Shown: piece after piece, positions 11,064-24,856 of the stretch | How the letters are laid out: each line of letters opens with the position of its first letter | Position numbering within the stretch: the first letter of the stretch is position 1 | NCBI GenBank assembly: GCA_907165135.1 | Contig: OU015568.1 | Coordinates: forward strand, 10,362,501 to 10,426,500 | DNA from: Oikopleura dioica | Taxonomy: Eukaryota; Chordata; Appendicularia; Copelata; Oikopleuridae | Reading direction: 5' to 3' | Length of the DNA: 64,000 nucleotides | Notes under the pieces: model-generated | Told to the model about the DNA's origin: nothing | The model's database searches: none | The model's input: only the letters and a program-made list of their open reading frames with translations | Program-made: the position numbers and the translations under genes

Positions 11064-12239
11064 ATGATGTCTCGTTGCGCAAATATTGCGATCCCGCTTT
11101 CGGCCGCAATAATGCTCAAATGCAAGGCTAGAAACTCTGTTACGCAGGCGAAATCAAGTCCGAATCAACTCCCTGATTTCGACTTTGAGAAATTCAAGCA
11201 AAATGCGGAAAGCTTACAGGTTATTTCAAAGTGGATTCTTAGAAGTCTAAATTAATCATCAAGAGAGAACGAAACGAAAACGACTGTGTTTTGGATGGCG
11301 ATATATTTTGTGCTGGCGGAAAGTATGCAGATCAACAGGCTACCGAGTGGAAGCTCAGCCACGATTCTCTGAACAAAAACGACAGCCTTAAAGTGTGGAA
11401 CCGAAAACGACTCAATGGAGAGGTATCTTCAACGTCTTAAATGACAAGAACAGTAATGTAATTAACTCTTGTTAATGCAGACTGAGTACAGGCTTTACTC
11501 GAATATTCAAAATATTTACTGGCAAGATTTCCTCGAAGTTCAACTAAACTGTGACTATCGAAAAGAGTGGGATGGTTGGGTGCAACTTTTGGAACCATTA
11601 CAATGGTAGTATAGAGAAGATATTAGCAATTTTATGTGTGTCTTAGTGAAACTGATAAAGAAGGAACAATCGGCGAATCGTGTGTTTACAAATGGGTCCA
11701 AAAGATGCCAGGCGCGTTGTTGAAATCAAGAGAGTACATTTATCTCCGCGAAGTATTCCATTTCCCGGAAGATAGAATGGTGATTATTGCGGCGCATGAT
11801 GTGCCAGGAGTTGAGGCCGAAAAGAAAACCGTCAGGGTTGAAAACTATCAATCAGTAATGATAATCCAATATGCAGGAAAGGGGTCTTTCATTTGTAGCT
11901 GAAGACATAAAAGAGAATCTCAAAAATATTTTCATTTTCAAATTCTCTCAGGGGCGTGTCATCACCTCCTACTGTCGCTGTAATTTTCGGGCGAAAGTTG
12001 TTTGATGATCACTCGAGGGCAAAATGCAGATGCAGCGCTATTTTATTGACCCACTTCAAGCAAACGACGCCAAAGGATTTTCTTACCTCCTCACTTATCA
12101 CGATGATGTTTCGAAAATTTTACCCGGCTGGTTTCAAGCATGGGCGAATGGACGCGGCGCCCGAAGCAGTCACGATAAGATCATTTCTAAGTGTTTGGAG
12201 CTAGAGAAACGAAGAGAACAAAAGCTTGGTTTTAAATAA
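11064..12239 (+). CDS. STARD7: STARD7-like START-domain lipid transfer protein
   Basis: START domain proteins of this group carry phosphatidylcholine, STARD7 to mitochondria. The N-terminus (MMSRCANIAIPLSAAIMLKC) is compatible with a mitochondrial presequence. The START domain shows YRLYSNIQNIYWQDFLEVQL, CDYRKEWDGW, YIYLREV, VRVENYQSVMI and GFSYLLTYHDD in family order. Exons inferred: 11064-11219, 11264-11422, 11481-11605, 11647-11872, about 12030-12239. The last intron appears to be GC-AG (GCAGGA at 11873); a GT donor that keeps frame was not found. Stop TAA overlaps an AATAAA signal at 12236-12241. It follows the SCLT1-like gene by 118 nt and may share its transcript. Confidence 0.82.
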
Positions 12240-12597
12240 TAAAGTTTGCAGCGTTTTAATGGCCGATTCATTTCAGGTATAAATGAAGTGACAGTTACCA
12301 TTTGAATCATTTGCTACTGGCGTAGTTTGTGCGTTTTCAGTTAACTGCTCATTTATTTAACTTACCCGCTTGATAAGACCGCTAATATTTTTGCCAAACC
12401 ATTTGATCAGATGAAACCTAAACCAACTTTGACAACAAAATCGAAGACCTCGCAATTCTCCTACGGCAGGCCTGACTGTGCCTAATTTCACCTTTCATAA
12501 CTTATTTCTCTTCTAGTAGAAGAGTCTTCTACTGTACTTTCTTCAAACTGCTGCCGGATATTCTAAACTTCTTTTGTCATCAGAGAATTAATTTTAG
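12240..12597. other. Intergenic spacer before ALDH
   Basis: No gene or repeat recognised. It ends with AATTAATTTTAG directly touching the ALDH start codon, which is how a trans-spliced leader acceptor would look. Confidence 0.5.
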
Positions 12598-14356
12598 ATG
12601 AGTCTCAGTGTTCTCCGACGCGCCTTGCCGAAGGCAAGTGCCTCCGTCCGTCCACTTTCTGTATCTGCTGCTCGATACAACTCAGACTTTCCCGAGCCAA
12701 TCATCCGACCCACGCCCAAGTACACGAAGCTTTTCATCGACAACGAATGGGTCGATGCCGTTTCTGGCAAGACCTTCGGCACTTACGATCCAACCAATGG
12801 CAAGAAAATCTGCGACGTCGCCGAAGGAGCAGAAGCCGATGTGGACCTTGCAGTTCAAGCCGCCACTCGTGCTTTCGCTCAGAAATCCGAATGGAGACAA
12901 ATGGATCCAACGTAAATATTTCACTCATAAAACTTTTCTTTTCTATAGAAGGGCCAATCTTATTGTTACTTCAGCAAACGAGGCCTTCTCTTGAACAAAC
13001 TTGCCGATCTCATGGAAGAGCACCGTGTCGAGCTCGCCTCCCTTGAAACGTATGACAATGGCAAGCCTTACATGATGTCCTACGCTGCCGATTTAGAGCT
13101 TTCGATCAAGTGCTACCGATACTACGCTGGCTGGGCGGACAAGCACCACGGAAAGACCATCCCAATTGATGGCGATTTCTTCTCGATGACTCTCCACGAG
13201 CCTGTTGGTGTTGTCGGCCAAATTATTCCATGGAACTTTCCTCTCCTCATGCAGGCATGGAAACTTGGCCCCGCTCTTGCTCTTGGAAACACTGTCGTCA
13301 TGAAGCCAGCAGAACAGACTCCTTTGACTGCTCTCTACGTTTGTGAGCTCATCAAGCAAGCTGGATTCCCCAAGGGCGTCGTCAACCTCGTTCCCGGGTT
13401 CGGTCCAACTGCTGGTGCCGCCATCTCCTCGCACAAAGGCATCGATAAGGTTGCCTTCACAGGCTCCGGTGAAGTTGGTAAAATCGTCATGCGCGACGCT
13501 GCTATGTCTAACATGAAAACAGTCACACTCGAACTCGGTGGAAAGTCGCCAAACATCATCCTCAACGATGCTGACCTTGACTACGCTGTTGAGCAAGCCC
13601 ACTTCGCCCTTTTCTTTAATATGGGTCAGTGCTGCTGCGCTGGAAGCCGAACCTACGTTCAGGAAGATATTTACGATGAATTTGTCAAGCGATCAGTTGA
13701 GCGAGCTAAACAACGAAGCGTTGGTGATCCATGGAGTTTGAGCAATGAGCAAGGCCCTCAAGTTGACGAAGATCAGTACAACAAAATTCTTTCTCTCATC
13801 GAAACTGGAAAGAAAGAGGGAGCCAAACTTGAGTGTGGCGGCGCTGCCGACGGAAGCGAGGGCTACTTCATCAAACCAACCATCTTCTCAGACGTTGACG
13901 ACAACATGACCATTGCCCGAGAAGAAATCTTCGGCCCTGTCATGCAGATCATGAAATTCAAAACTCTCGATGAGGTTATGGCCTTTTTGCTTTTCAGATA
14001 AAAACTATGAGTTTCTAGGTTATTGAGCGAGGTAATGACTCTGACTTCGGTCTTGCTGCTGCTGTCTACACTAAAGATCTCGAAAACGCCATGTATATTG
14101 CCAAGGTACACTAGTGAAGATGAGATTATATTATACTCCCCTTAGAATTTGCGAGCTGGAAGCATGTGGATCAACTGCTACGACGTTTTCAGCTCTGGAT
14201 CACCATTTGGTGGATTCAAGGTACAAAAATACAAATTATAAAATCTCACTATATTTAAAGCAATCCGGAATTGGCCGAGAGCTTGGCGAGTATGCCCTCT
14301 CAAACTACACTGAAGTCAAAACAATCACAATGAAGCTTCCTCAATACGCCAAATAA
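12598..14356 (+). CDS. ALDH2: Mitochondrial aldehyde dehydrogenase (ALDH2/ALDH1B type)
   Basis: Oxidises aldehydes to acids with NAD+, in the mitochondrial matrix. The N-terminus is basic and Ser/Ala-rich ([20 protein letters not shown]), a good presequence. The active-site glutamate block [10 protein letters not shown] (about 13521-13550) and catalytic cysteine block [12 protein letters not shown] (about 13625-13660) are intact, as is the NAD-loop FTGSGEVGK. The C-terminal oligomerisation part ends LPQYAK. Exons inferred: 12598-12911, 12975-13974, 14019-14105, 14146-14220, 14261-14356, giving 523 aa against 517 in human ALDH2. All introns are GT-AG. ALDH1-class enzymes are close relatives, but the presequence favours the mitochondrial form. 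Confidence 0.93.
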
Positions 14357-14638
14357 GTAAAATTGTTATAAGTTCAATATTTACGAGTGCAACAAAATCC
14401 CTTCTTCTCCCGACAAACCAAAATTGTACTTCCCTCAAAAACTTTATTGACCTCTGTATTTCGAAATTCTATCTGAACAGTTTCTTCTATCCACACTGAA
14501 CAATTACAAGTAATTTATCGAAAATTTATCTCAAAGTTCAACGCCCATTATTATTATTGCATGTGCATTTTAAAACTAGGTGCCTAACAATGAAATAATA
14601 AGAATAGATTATAATTTTTTGAATTAAAGAGTTGATAA

Positions 14639-14920
14639 ATGATCAAAGACGCAAATCACGCACAAAGACAGATCCAAGAGGACTGGAATAACCGAGAATA
14701 CGTCGAGGTCATCACTACACAAATCAAGAAAATCTCAGACTTCCTCAACTCTTTTGACTCTAGGTACGTTTAGGCATACCAACTCACGCATAAATGGAAT
14801 TTAAGTTGTCGGGGAAGATTCGCTCAGATGGACGAGAAGCTTACAACTCTTGAAAGACGGATCGACTTTTTAGAAGCTCGCATCTCCAGATCGCTCGCTA
14901 ACAATTCTGGCAGGGAATGA
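14639..14920 (+). CDS. BRK1: BRK1/HSPC300, WAVE regulatory complex subunit
   Basis: A two-exon small gene: 14639-14763 and 14806-14920, GT-AG intron of 42 nt, 79 aa. The protein reads [35 protein letters not shown] and [17 protein letters not shown], nearly co-linear with vertebrate BRK1 (75 aa), a short coiled coil at the base of the WAVE complex that drives Arp2/3 actin branching. It lies 282 nt after ALDH on the same strand. Confidence 0.95.
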
Positions 14921-16548
14921 TTTCTAACAACAGCTTACTTACTTCTGAACAATTCCACTGCGTCATTCTCGAAATAAACTTTTCGCTAAAAAAGATCTTT
15001 AATTTTATAGCCATTTCTGCTGGTTATAAAGTTGAGTCTTCCTTGATTTCAATCGATTACAAGTTCAATGTTCGCAGTATAATTTAGTCGCGGTGGAAAT
15101 CTGCCCCGGAAGATCGTTTGAAGGACGATTTTATTAGATCGACGGGTTGAAAAGGATTTCACAAGTGCGTGTGATATTTACAGTAGCGGCTGGTATGATG
15201 AATTACTGTCACGCTAGGAGTTTTATTAACTCGTCCAGTATGACATGGGCTTGTTTGTTCAGCCCGGAAACGTGTGATTTCCATACTTTTTATTCGATTC
15301 ATTTCGACATGTTTATCTGTAATTTAGAGTAAGATCACGGCTCAACCTTTCTTGCATTTTAATAAGCAGGCTCAGGTGATGTCACCAAGGTCGTAATTCG
15401 CAATTTACATGGACAGGGATATAACGTGTTTCAGTTTTAATTTCGCGTCGATAAATAATTTCCACATGCGGACAGAAATACGCGAAATCAAAATTGATTA
15501 CTATTTCATACACGGGGTAAAATAATTAAACCAACAACAGCGTGTATTGATTTATGCTTCCAGAAAGAGCATAAATCTTCTCTTTTCAACGAAAATTAAT
15601 TATTTTACCGCGTCATGGGGTTAGGGCCCTTTCATTTTTCCGTATGGCGCAGCATGGGGCTCTGTGACCTTTCGGAATTACTGTCGGCATAGGAAATTGG
15701 ATCGGCAGAGAGTCTAATAAAAATGGATCTTTTGATTTAACGTCGTTTATTATTTAATTAAGTAAGTTGAATATTTTGATTATTTTGCCGTTCTAATAGA
15801 AAATAGCATGTAGAAAAGCCTAGTTACGAGAAATGATGATACAATTCGTTTTGAAAGGGCGTTCTGTCAAGTAGTCTCAAGAGTTTTCTTCCCGGGGTTT
15901 CTTTTGTGGCGAAGTTCGTTTTCATTTTTATTTTCATTAAAAACCCGGGCGGCCCTTGAATGCGACTCGAGTGGCTATTCATAATTCCACTCAGAGTGAT
16001 TTCATAAAAGAACCCAACCACTCAAGCAACTCCCGGAACAGGGCGGCCAGGCCTTGGACTCTCTAATAATAAAAGACAACTTGTTTCTATTCAACATGGA
16101 TTACTACAGTAATGGATGACAACGCATTCTTTCAATTGAAGTTTACTTTATTTTGATAAGTAAATTGTACAAGAATAAGGGCTTAGTTACTTTGTACAGC
16201 TCTTTATTTGCTTTCAATGTTTTTGAGAGGGAGTAGTAAAGTGGTTTAAAATAGTTTATACAGTGTGTTGTCAATAGTACGTTTTTGGCATATAACGATA
16301 AGAAAGAGAATCATGATTACGATTATATAAAATCGTGATCAACAAGTTTTATATCCAGAAAGGTCATTTTTGTTTAATTAAGAGGCGCAACGAGTGAGTG
16401 AACTTGGACGAATTCGGAATCCACCACTGTAGATTCGGCACGGTCCTGTACGCTTATTTTTAAACGAATCTTCGAACATCATTATGATAGAAAATAATAA
16501 TCGTACATGATTATAATATAATACAGTAGCAAGCTAACAGTGATCGGA
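14921..16548. other. 1.6-kb intergenic region, nothing recognised
   Basis: AT-rich spacer between BRK1 (+) and the 3' end of the BEN-like gene (-). No sustained reading frame, tRNA or terminal repeat was seen. Confidence 0.5.
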
Positions 16549-19500
16549 TTACTCCTCTGCGCCGTGCTCGTCCACAGATGTGATCATCGTTGGCATGGTT
16601 GGCACTGATGTCGACACCACCGGCGTCGAATGGGGTGAAGACAACGACGTAGGCATCGAGAGAAGAGAGGGAAGTCCCGAAAGGAAGTTGTCGGGGAGAG
16701 AAAGAGGGTTTCCATTCTGTGGTGCGCCTTGTCGTCCGCCGAGAGCGTACTTGGCTCTGTATCGCTTTGTTCGTCCAACTTGGCCGACTGCGTTTTTGAC
16801 TGTTGGATAGGTACAGCCAGGAAACATGCGGTAAGTCTCGTCGAAGATCCAGTCGATCTTCTCCTGATCGAGATCGCGAAGAGGTGCGATGATCTCGTCG
16901 TCGGTGAAGAGGAGTCGAGTGAGAGCGTAGACAAACTTGGTCAAAGTAGGTCGAGCGAGAGGATTGGAGAATCGCTGACGGAGAAGGTCCAAGTCCATCA
17001 TTTTTCCGCGAGCGGAAATGAAGTCCTCCATCTTCTTGCGAGTGGCGCCAGTTGGCGGAGAGTTTCCGAATTGACCCTGATTAAGATCGTTAGAGATATT
17101 CATGGATTATTATTTTAAGTATTTGTAAAACTAGCAAAGCCCGAAGATGACATATTTTGGCGGCAGATTTGACCCGGAAGCTCCTTGCAAATGAAATTTG
17201 CATCTCCACATGAGGCAATCGATTACACGATCATTTTCGCGTTCTCTTTTTCGAAATTGCAAAATCGAATTATCAAGTACCGTGGGACATGTTTACTCGT
17301 AAGTGCACTCAGTGGGGTGTGAAAGAGGCATTCGCGGAAAAATTTGGGGCTCAAGTCAGCGCGGAATTTCAGTCCTTATCTGCATGGGTGGTTTGGCGTG
17401 ACACAGTTCGTTACGAACATAAACAGATCAGCTGATCAAGAAAAGTGGCATGCAGATGCGAGAAGCCATGCGGAATTGATCGCATTATAAGTAAATATTT
17501 CCAGATACATTTCAGAGCGGAAAAAATTCCACATCAAGATAAATTTTAAACCCTTTCGCCTTACAGGAATTATTTGGTAATCGCAGTTGGAATCCGCCAT
17601 GTAACAAATAGCGATGATCGATGTTCGTTACCGGATTTTGATGGGCTATTGTTAGCCATCGATTTTGGACCCAGATGTTGTAAATGCTAGATCCCACGGG
17701 CAGAAGGTCTCCGGCACACATAAAAATGAACCGTCGTCGAGAAAATCGATCTTCAATTTAGTTTTCTAAACCGCAAAGCGGATTTCACTTATCCCTCTCT
17801 CTCTCCTCCCCCTTTCCTCTCTATCACCCGGACAATATAAAATACGTTTCAATTATCATAATGGGCTTTGCAATATAAAATAAGCGCGGGAATGAGGATT
17901 TAGACGTACCTCGCCGTTTCGGACAATCATGCTGTTTTGTTGAAGAGTTGGCATGCTTTTGGCGTGCTGAAAAAGTAATGTTAGAAAAATGGCTGATAAA
18001 AAGAAGGAAAATCAGCTCATAAATTTGTTATTTTGCTTACCATAAAAGGACTGAGCTTCATTTTCAGGTCATCGTGAGAGTCAGACATGTCAATATTTTC
18101 AACATCAGACTCATCGAGATCGTTAGTATCCTCCTGCTTGATGCCAGCTTGTTGTTCCAAAAATTTCTTGATCGCGCTGTTGGGATCTGCCTGGGCGCCG
18201 AGCAATTTTTGCATCAAGTCATTTGGTTGGAATTTGCCAGCTTGTCCGATTTTCTGTCCCAAGTTTCCAAGTCCGTGTCCCATCATTCCCAAGTTGGGCA
18301 TCAAGAGTTTCTTCTGTTGGAAGCTCTGGGTCGCGACCTGGATTTGAGCGGCGAGATCTTTGGGGATTTGAGGGAGAGACTGAGGATGGGTAGGCGTGGA
18401 TTCGGCTTGGTGCTGGTTGCGGACGATCTTGTCGAGAGTTTCATCGTCGTCTTCGGCAATGACGAGCTCGCTATCGTCTTGTTCGCGGGATTGATTTGGA
18501 GATGAAGAAGTGTTAGAAGAAGAGGTCATTGAAGGAGTCATTGTTGGATGGATATTCGGTGATGAAGTAGGATTCATGCAAGGTTTCTTTGGCATCTGAA
18601 AGCGTATTTTAGAAGAGTGTCTAACGGCATCCTATTAACGGTATTGATTCTCCTTTTTCAACACTTTGAAAAACGCTCTGTGAATAATAAAATGGCTTGG
18701 GACAAGCCGTTGCTATGATTTTTTAACTGGGACGCGTTAAAAATTTAAATTGGTTAAAATGGCCCACCGGTCGGCTAGCGCCATTTCGAGAGTCCCAAAC
18801 ATTTTACTTTCAGTAAAATATTTATAAAAATGGTTAAATAATTAAGCACACATAGTTTTGTATGTTTGCGCAGCGTCGAGGCAAAGTATCGAAAAGGGGT
18901 GAATTATTCAACAACCAGGCGGTTAAATATTCACCGGTTATACCTCCATCCGTATTCCGAAAATTGATTCATAATGGTCCACTGGGACCTCTTTAACTTC
19001 CTTTCAAACGATAGTACCGTGGCCCAATTTGAATCAACATAAAATAAGAGGAGGAAAATAAAGCATAAATGGTAATCTGTTCAGTAAATTTACCTGTCCG
19101 TAAATTTCAGGCTTGGGAAGTGGAGGAGAGTCCTTTCTCTTGGCGCCCACCGAGCAGGGACGGGTAGGCACTTCAACTGTCGTAATCGGCTAAACAGAGT
19201 GTCCAAGTTTCGGAAAAATGTCGGACAGGAGCTCTTAGCCCTCTCTAGGTCTACTTACGTTGCGCAAGAGCAAGTTCTTCGAGTTCATTTGTTGGAGCCG
19301 CTGCTGGAGCATCTTGTGCAGCGCGGCCGAGCTCGTGTTGTTGATGCTTTGCGAGTTGGCTTCCTTCTCCGGACTCGCGGGCGGAGATGGAGGAGTTGCA
19401 TGCGGAGAGCTCCAGTAAAGAGTGCACTGAAGGATTCACGATTAGAGAGGTCTTTTTATCGATTGGAATAAATATGCAGAAATCCACTTGATATGAAAAC

Positions 19501-20216
19501 GGTGCACAGGCATGCATCCCGACAATCGATTTTCGAAACTTAAAAAACTAAACCGCTGCAGGGTGTAAAGTGGTTCCACTTTACAATGCGCGCTCTCGAA
19601 CAGCGATTCGCAAGCCAGACGGCAGTAACGAATATGTAAAATAATATAGACACGGAATACACTTGTGTGTGGGGCTTAATTATCGCGTTAATAATTGATC
19701 GCTAATCGCGGATCCTACTTATACGCTGCGCTATCGATTTTATTTTATGAAGGTTGATCATTTTATTACGCGAGGAGGGCCCCTTAGGGTCGACTTTCTA
19801 AAAATTTCCGAAAAGGGGCGCCATCTGTTATCCACGAAATCGAAGATGAAGAAAAAAAAATGTTCCATGACAAGTTAGATAGGCCCGCTTAATGGGATAA
19901 TTATCCCGGCTATACTTTACTCGAAATTACGGGCCAATTAGCCCCGTCTAACTAGAAACGGGCAAAGGAAACCAACCACGGCCGTTCAAATCTAATGTCA
20001 CGTGATAGTTCCCCGGAGAGGAATGAAATTTGCTAGTAATCATTTTCACTTAACAAACGTACATTATGCTGATCTATTATTCATCGTCAGTCTTACCTGT
20101 AGTCCCATGTCGTTGACCAAAATCGACCATCGTGGTTCGGAGTATTCTGATAAGTTGAACTTGCCCAGATGCTTCCAGAATTCGTTTGGCAAGGTTTCGT
20201 TGTGTGTCGTAGTCAT
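16549..20216 (-). CDS. Six-exon nuclear protein with a probable BEN domain
   Basis: Exons inferred (transcript order): 20097-20216, 19259-19426, 19094-19189, 18041-18595, 17910-17966, 16549-17076, all GT-AG and all phase 0, 507 aa. It starts MTTTHNETLPNEFWKHLG. The middle is Ser/Pro- and Gln/Met-rich with an acidic block (ESDVENIDMSD). The last exon carries RKKMEDFISARGKMMDLDLL, then FVYALTRLLFTDDEI, LDQEKIDWIFDETYRMFP and RTKRYRAKY. This layout resembles a BEN domain (DNA or chromatin binding). Family is probable only. An in-frame ATG at 17103 (MNISNDLNQ) directly precedes the last exon's acceptor and could be an alternative start. Long introns suggest a regulated developmental gene. Confidence 0.65.
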
Positions 20217-23200
20217 TTTTGTTTATCTGAAAGATATGCTTTATTTCCACGTCTCGTAACTCTTTCAAGTTGGTTTCGCGCAAAGATAAATATAGAAAAA
20301 GATCTATCAGGGCACATCCCCGCAGGGACGCCCTGCGGTGATATCGTAACATCTAGTCACGTGACAATAAGTCACGTGCTATAAACCTATTCACAGACCG
20401 GCTCACATAAAAAATGACTCCCCTTTCCCCAGCGTGAAATCGTCGAATTTCTCTACGGGGCGTCCTGCGTTTTCCCTTTCGCTTTTTCTCCTTTACTTGT
20501 TTTTGAATTGGATTGAAACGTCTCTACGTTTCGTAACTAGGCTGAGAATTCACTATTTTTAGTTCGAAACGCCGCCGAATATACTTATGCTTTCTGACAT
20601 GTGTAATTTGGGTCGCAGCTGTGGCAAAAAATGTCTCGGCCGTTACGTAACCGGGATTTTCCGGTCCCATGCAAAAACTGTGGTTGGTAACGTACGAATT
20701 AATTTCGAAAAAGATGCCGTCTGCGAGTGTCAGCCGGATTAGCCACCTTCGAGTAACATTTTTACCGACATCGACATCGGGAAATCCGAAATCCGGCAGC
20801 TGCGATGAAACGCATGTCCGGATTTTTCATACACGAACATTTTTCTTCATGCGAAAAAATGTTATAATCACCTGTTTGAGATTTTCTCTGGATATCTCTC
20901 TCTCTATCCGAAATTTAAAAATATGTACGTTCGAGGAATTCTGATCTGTCTTTCTGTTGTGAGCAAGTTGGCCGGGTTCGTGTTGAAAAATGTCCGGTAA
21001 AAATGGTGGCGCGGCGGTAAAGAGTAGCGGTAGAAGCAGAAAGTAGTGTAAGGTTACTTATCGGTTACTATACGAATATTAATGGTAAAAACGGACAGTC
21101 GGCGGTGGTGCACCGCGAGTCAGGTAAGTATGGTGGTGCAGAGTGTAACTACACCGCCCCGTCATTCGTTTACTCTTTCAATTACCCCGATTATGTGTAG
21201 TACAGCAACCGGAGAACCGATTTTATTATCGGTCGTTTTCAAAATCCCATCCAGTTTCACTTTACAAAAAGGTAAAAAAGGGAAAGACTGAGCTCCTGAC
21301 TCAGCTGCTCATGTTGGTTGGGCGCCGGCTTCACGAAAGAGGGATTAAATAGTGACAAATGACTGTAACTTGTCAGTGATTATGCGCGAAAGGGCGATAA
21401 ATCATTTTCGTACACAACAGTTCTTCTTTTATGTACTCTACAGTGGGTGTGTTTACCAGACAACTGCTAAGTAGTAAGCCTAGAAGGGAGTAAACATTTG
21501 GTCAGGTTTTGATGATGAAATGATATCGCTCAGAAAAGTAGAAGTAAAGGAGAAACGACAATTCCTGAACCGTCGATTCCTAAATCGAAAAACAACTAAT
21601 TCAACGGATGATTTCACGCGCAGTTATTACGGTGGCGCATGAAGGTTGATCCAAGTGGCTATCCTCTGGGGACATGGCTTTATTCCGTTATCGATCCGTA
21701 CGTTAATATCCGTCATAAAAATAGTCACGCAGGACAGACTACTGGCGAAAGCCGCATAAGAAGGTGCTCGAGGTGAAAAACGAAAGGGCACGAATTGAGG
21801 GTGGTATTTTCGTTTTTTATTCGTAAACACCGGTTGGAAGGCATTTTGTAAAAACGAGGGAACCACACGGGAAAAGGGCAGTGGCGGCGCGGACCACACG
21901 TCGCGGCAGCTCCGTTCATTAAAGCTAGAATTTAATTTCCCTCTTTATCCAAAACCCAGATCAAAAAAAAACAAAGACAATATCCTTGAAAAAATATGTT
22001 ATGGGGTTACCTTTAGGATTGACTGTGAGTTGATAAGGGTTTGATAAGCGCTACGGGAGTCTCTTGAAGTTACGTTTGTCTTTTTTTTCTTTTCGTTGAT
22101 GAAAAAATATGTTTTATTTTTAACTTTTCGTATTTGAGATTGTATGTTTCTGGACACACACAACTCTAGTTTGACGTGTTTAGGTTGTGAGCGTGAAAAT
22201 GACGAGTTAGGCGTTACTCACGAGGGAGCTCGCGGCTGCCACAGAAGGCAAATACGATGCGCGCGCCACCCAGAGGACACGTATTTTCTCTTCTATACAG
22301 GCATGGATGATGCCCTCGATCTCCCGCCACCGTCCGGCGATACCCGCACGCGCACAGGAAGTTCCGAAAAATGACGCGGCAGCGCCACCAAGGCGCGTGA
22401 AAATTATTACGAGCCAAGTTACGATTGGCTAAAATCGTAATTATGAACAGCGCCACCAAGCATAGCTTGATTCTAGAGCCAAAATAATAAATTTTTAACC
22501 GGTTATCATTAAATATAAACAAACAAGATTCTTTTTTTAATTTTTTTGAGAATTAAAAAACTTAAAATTTTTTTTTCAACTTGAAAATTTATACTTTTTC
22601 ATCTTTCCAACGGATGATTCTATGATAGAATTTCTATCTATCTATCAAGTTTATTGAACACTTCAGTACTTGTATCATTAATAAAACCAGAAAAGTGAAG
22701 AGTAAGTGACACTATTAAAACTTCCTTATTCTGAAAATAAATATCAACCTTTTCCAGCCGAGTGGCTGGATAAACCGGCTTTCTATTTCCGGTCTGATAG
22801 CGTGATAAATTCGCTTGAAATTAAATATTCGGAAATTCCACTGAAGCCTAACAACTTCCGTTTGGTGTTTGAAAGCGGCTCGTAGCGGGCGGAAAATGCT
22901 CCAGTGTCACAACTTGTGACCTCCTTCTTTTCTGCTCCCCCGCAGCGCGTGTTACGAGCGAACGTGGAACCATATCACCCTCTACGATTTTCCGACATCA
23001 AAGAGCGGCAAAAAGAGTCGGCTAATTGCGCCCAATCCCACAGAATTAGACGCGCTTTTCGTATTGATTTCCGGTTAAGTTACTTTTAGCCATCGGTTGA
23101 AAATTATGTTTCCAACGGAAAAAATAGTTCTTATCAGTAAAATTTCTTTTTACTAAAAACCGCCCTTTTATTACATTTTCAACCCTTTTCTCACGCGCCG

Positions 23201-24856
23201 GAGCGTCGGAATCAGATCGCGACTTGATTTTGAGAAAAATATAAATTGGGATCGTAAAGAGAGTTTAACTCGCGGCAATTGTGAAAATAAAAATGCGATA
23301 TAAAATAATATATGGTCTGGAAGTAGCAGCGCGGATTCCCAGACGTCCGTCGCCGCTTTCGCAATTTATGGAACGAGGATCAATAATTCAAGACCTTTTC
23401 CGAGATAAATCATCAATTTTATTCTCTCGCAAATAGTCATATATTTCGATTATAAATCACTTCACTCATCCCCCTAAACATCATTCAATTAGGTCCAACT
23501 TACACAAAAGTGGGAAGTCGACTTTTTTATTAAATTATTGAAAGAAAATATTAAACAAAATCATTCCCTGTTCTATCATCTGTAAGGACCCTGTATCAAA
23601 GGAAATGCTGGTTTACCTGCTGAATGTTCCAGGCTTCGAAGTTCGTTCTTTCAAATTTCTTCGAAAAAAAATATAATTTTGTAACTGAAACAGAGTAACT
23701 CTGGATCTGAACGTAAACTCCAAATTTGACCTCGTTCTAGAAACATGATTTCATAACAATCGTAAGTTCAGAATTTCGTAAAAAAGTGATCTCGAGATCG
23801 AGCTCATTTCTCAGCTCTTTGCCCCGATCAGGATCTCGCGTACGTGTGAAGAAATTTTCTATTTTTAATCGCGTAGCGAGTGATTAGTACCGTATCGCTG
23901 ATTTAGTAAGTACTTATCCTTTAGGTGTGAGGGTTATGCTCTATTTTTACCCTTTTCTCTTTGGCAGACCGGATCTTTCACACCCTCAGCTAGTTAAAAA
24001 TAAAAGTTTATCCCTATATCTCGTCTCCTTGTTCTTTGAATTTTGAAGTTTTTTTTATATTATAATTTTTTTGTTTAAGAACTGATTATTCTAGTTAGAA
24101 AGAATGAGTTGAAGAAGGTTGTTTTGAAAGGAAGTTAGAATCGTCTCCGTAAAATCGCTAAAATTGCCGTTTTCGCCTGCCAAAGACGCATCGTTTGGCA
24201 CTTGAAAGCGTAAGAGAGCAATTACAGTCGATCTGGTGCTTGATAGATGAAGTGCCCATCGCTTTAGTGAACAAATCAAAATAAAAACGCAGTTTCACGC
24301 CAGCGAAAAAACGGGTAATTATTCTTCGCGAAAGTCAAGGGCGGTCGGAGTGTTTAATAATTTCACCTCGCTAGAAAAGATCATTAAAAAAAAGAACGGT
24401 TCAAAATGAAAATCTTCAGTTAAAAAGGAGAAGTTCGGAATTCCCTTTATGAAAAGACGTGGAAAATACAAAAGTGGCTTATATTCCGCGTGAGTGGCCG
24501 AGTTATCTCTGCGGGGCGAGTCTGGATGATCCGACCCTCCCCGCGGCGAGTTTGCCATCGTAATTCACAAAAAATAAAGGAGAGAGGCCCGCCTAGAGCG
24601 AGATCAGGCACACAGCTATCGTTTCATTACTATCGACCTGGACGAAAACGCCTAAACAAATAAGCCGCTTACCTATGAACACGAATACACAACTCTCAAT
24701 AAACTTAACTTATCTTCTTTATAATTCTGGTAAATTAAGTATTAGATTACCATTCAAATTCTCAAGATTTCATTTTTTTTTTTACGTTTTCAACAAAAAT
24801 TGCTCAATAAACTTTTTGATATAAAAAAGTCAGGAAGTTAGTCCAATTGTGGGGAT
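20217..24856. other. 4.6-kb gene-poor region 5' of the BEN-like gene
   Basis: No convincing exon or RNA gene. Short frames here have no introns, no family signatures and overlap low-complexity sequence. The motif GCGCCACCAAG occurs twice near 22383 and 22450. It may be upstream regulatory sequence. Confidence 0.45.
20355..20381. promoter_or_regulatory. Paired CACGTG E-boxes upstream of the BEN-like gene
   Basis: Two CACGTG cores occur about 15 nt apart (TCACGTGAC, then GTCACGTGC), roughly 140 nt upstream of the start codon. A third, GTCACGTGAT, lies at about 19997 in intron 1. GTCACGTGAC is the palindrome bound by bHLH-zip factors such as USF or MITF/TFE. Binding is inference. Confidence 0.4.
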
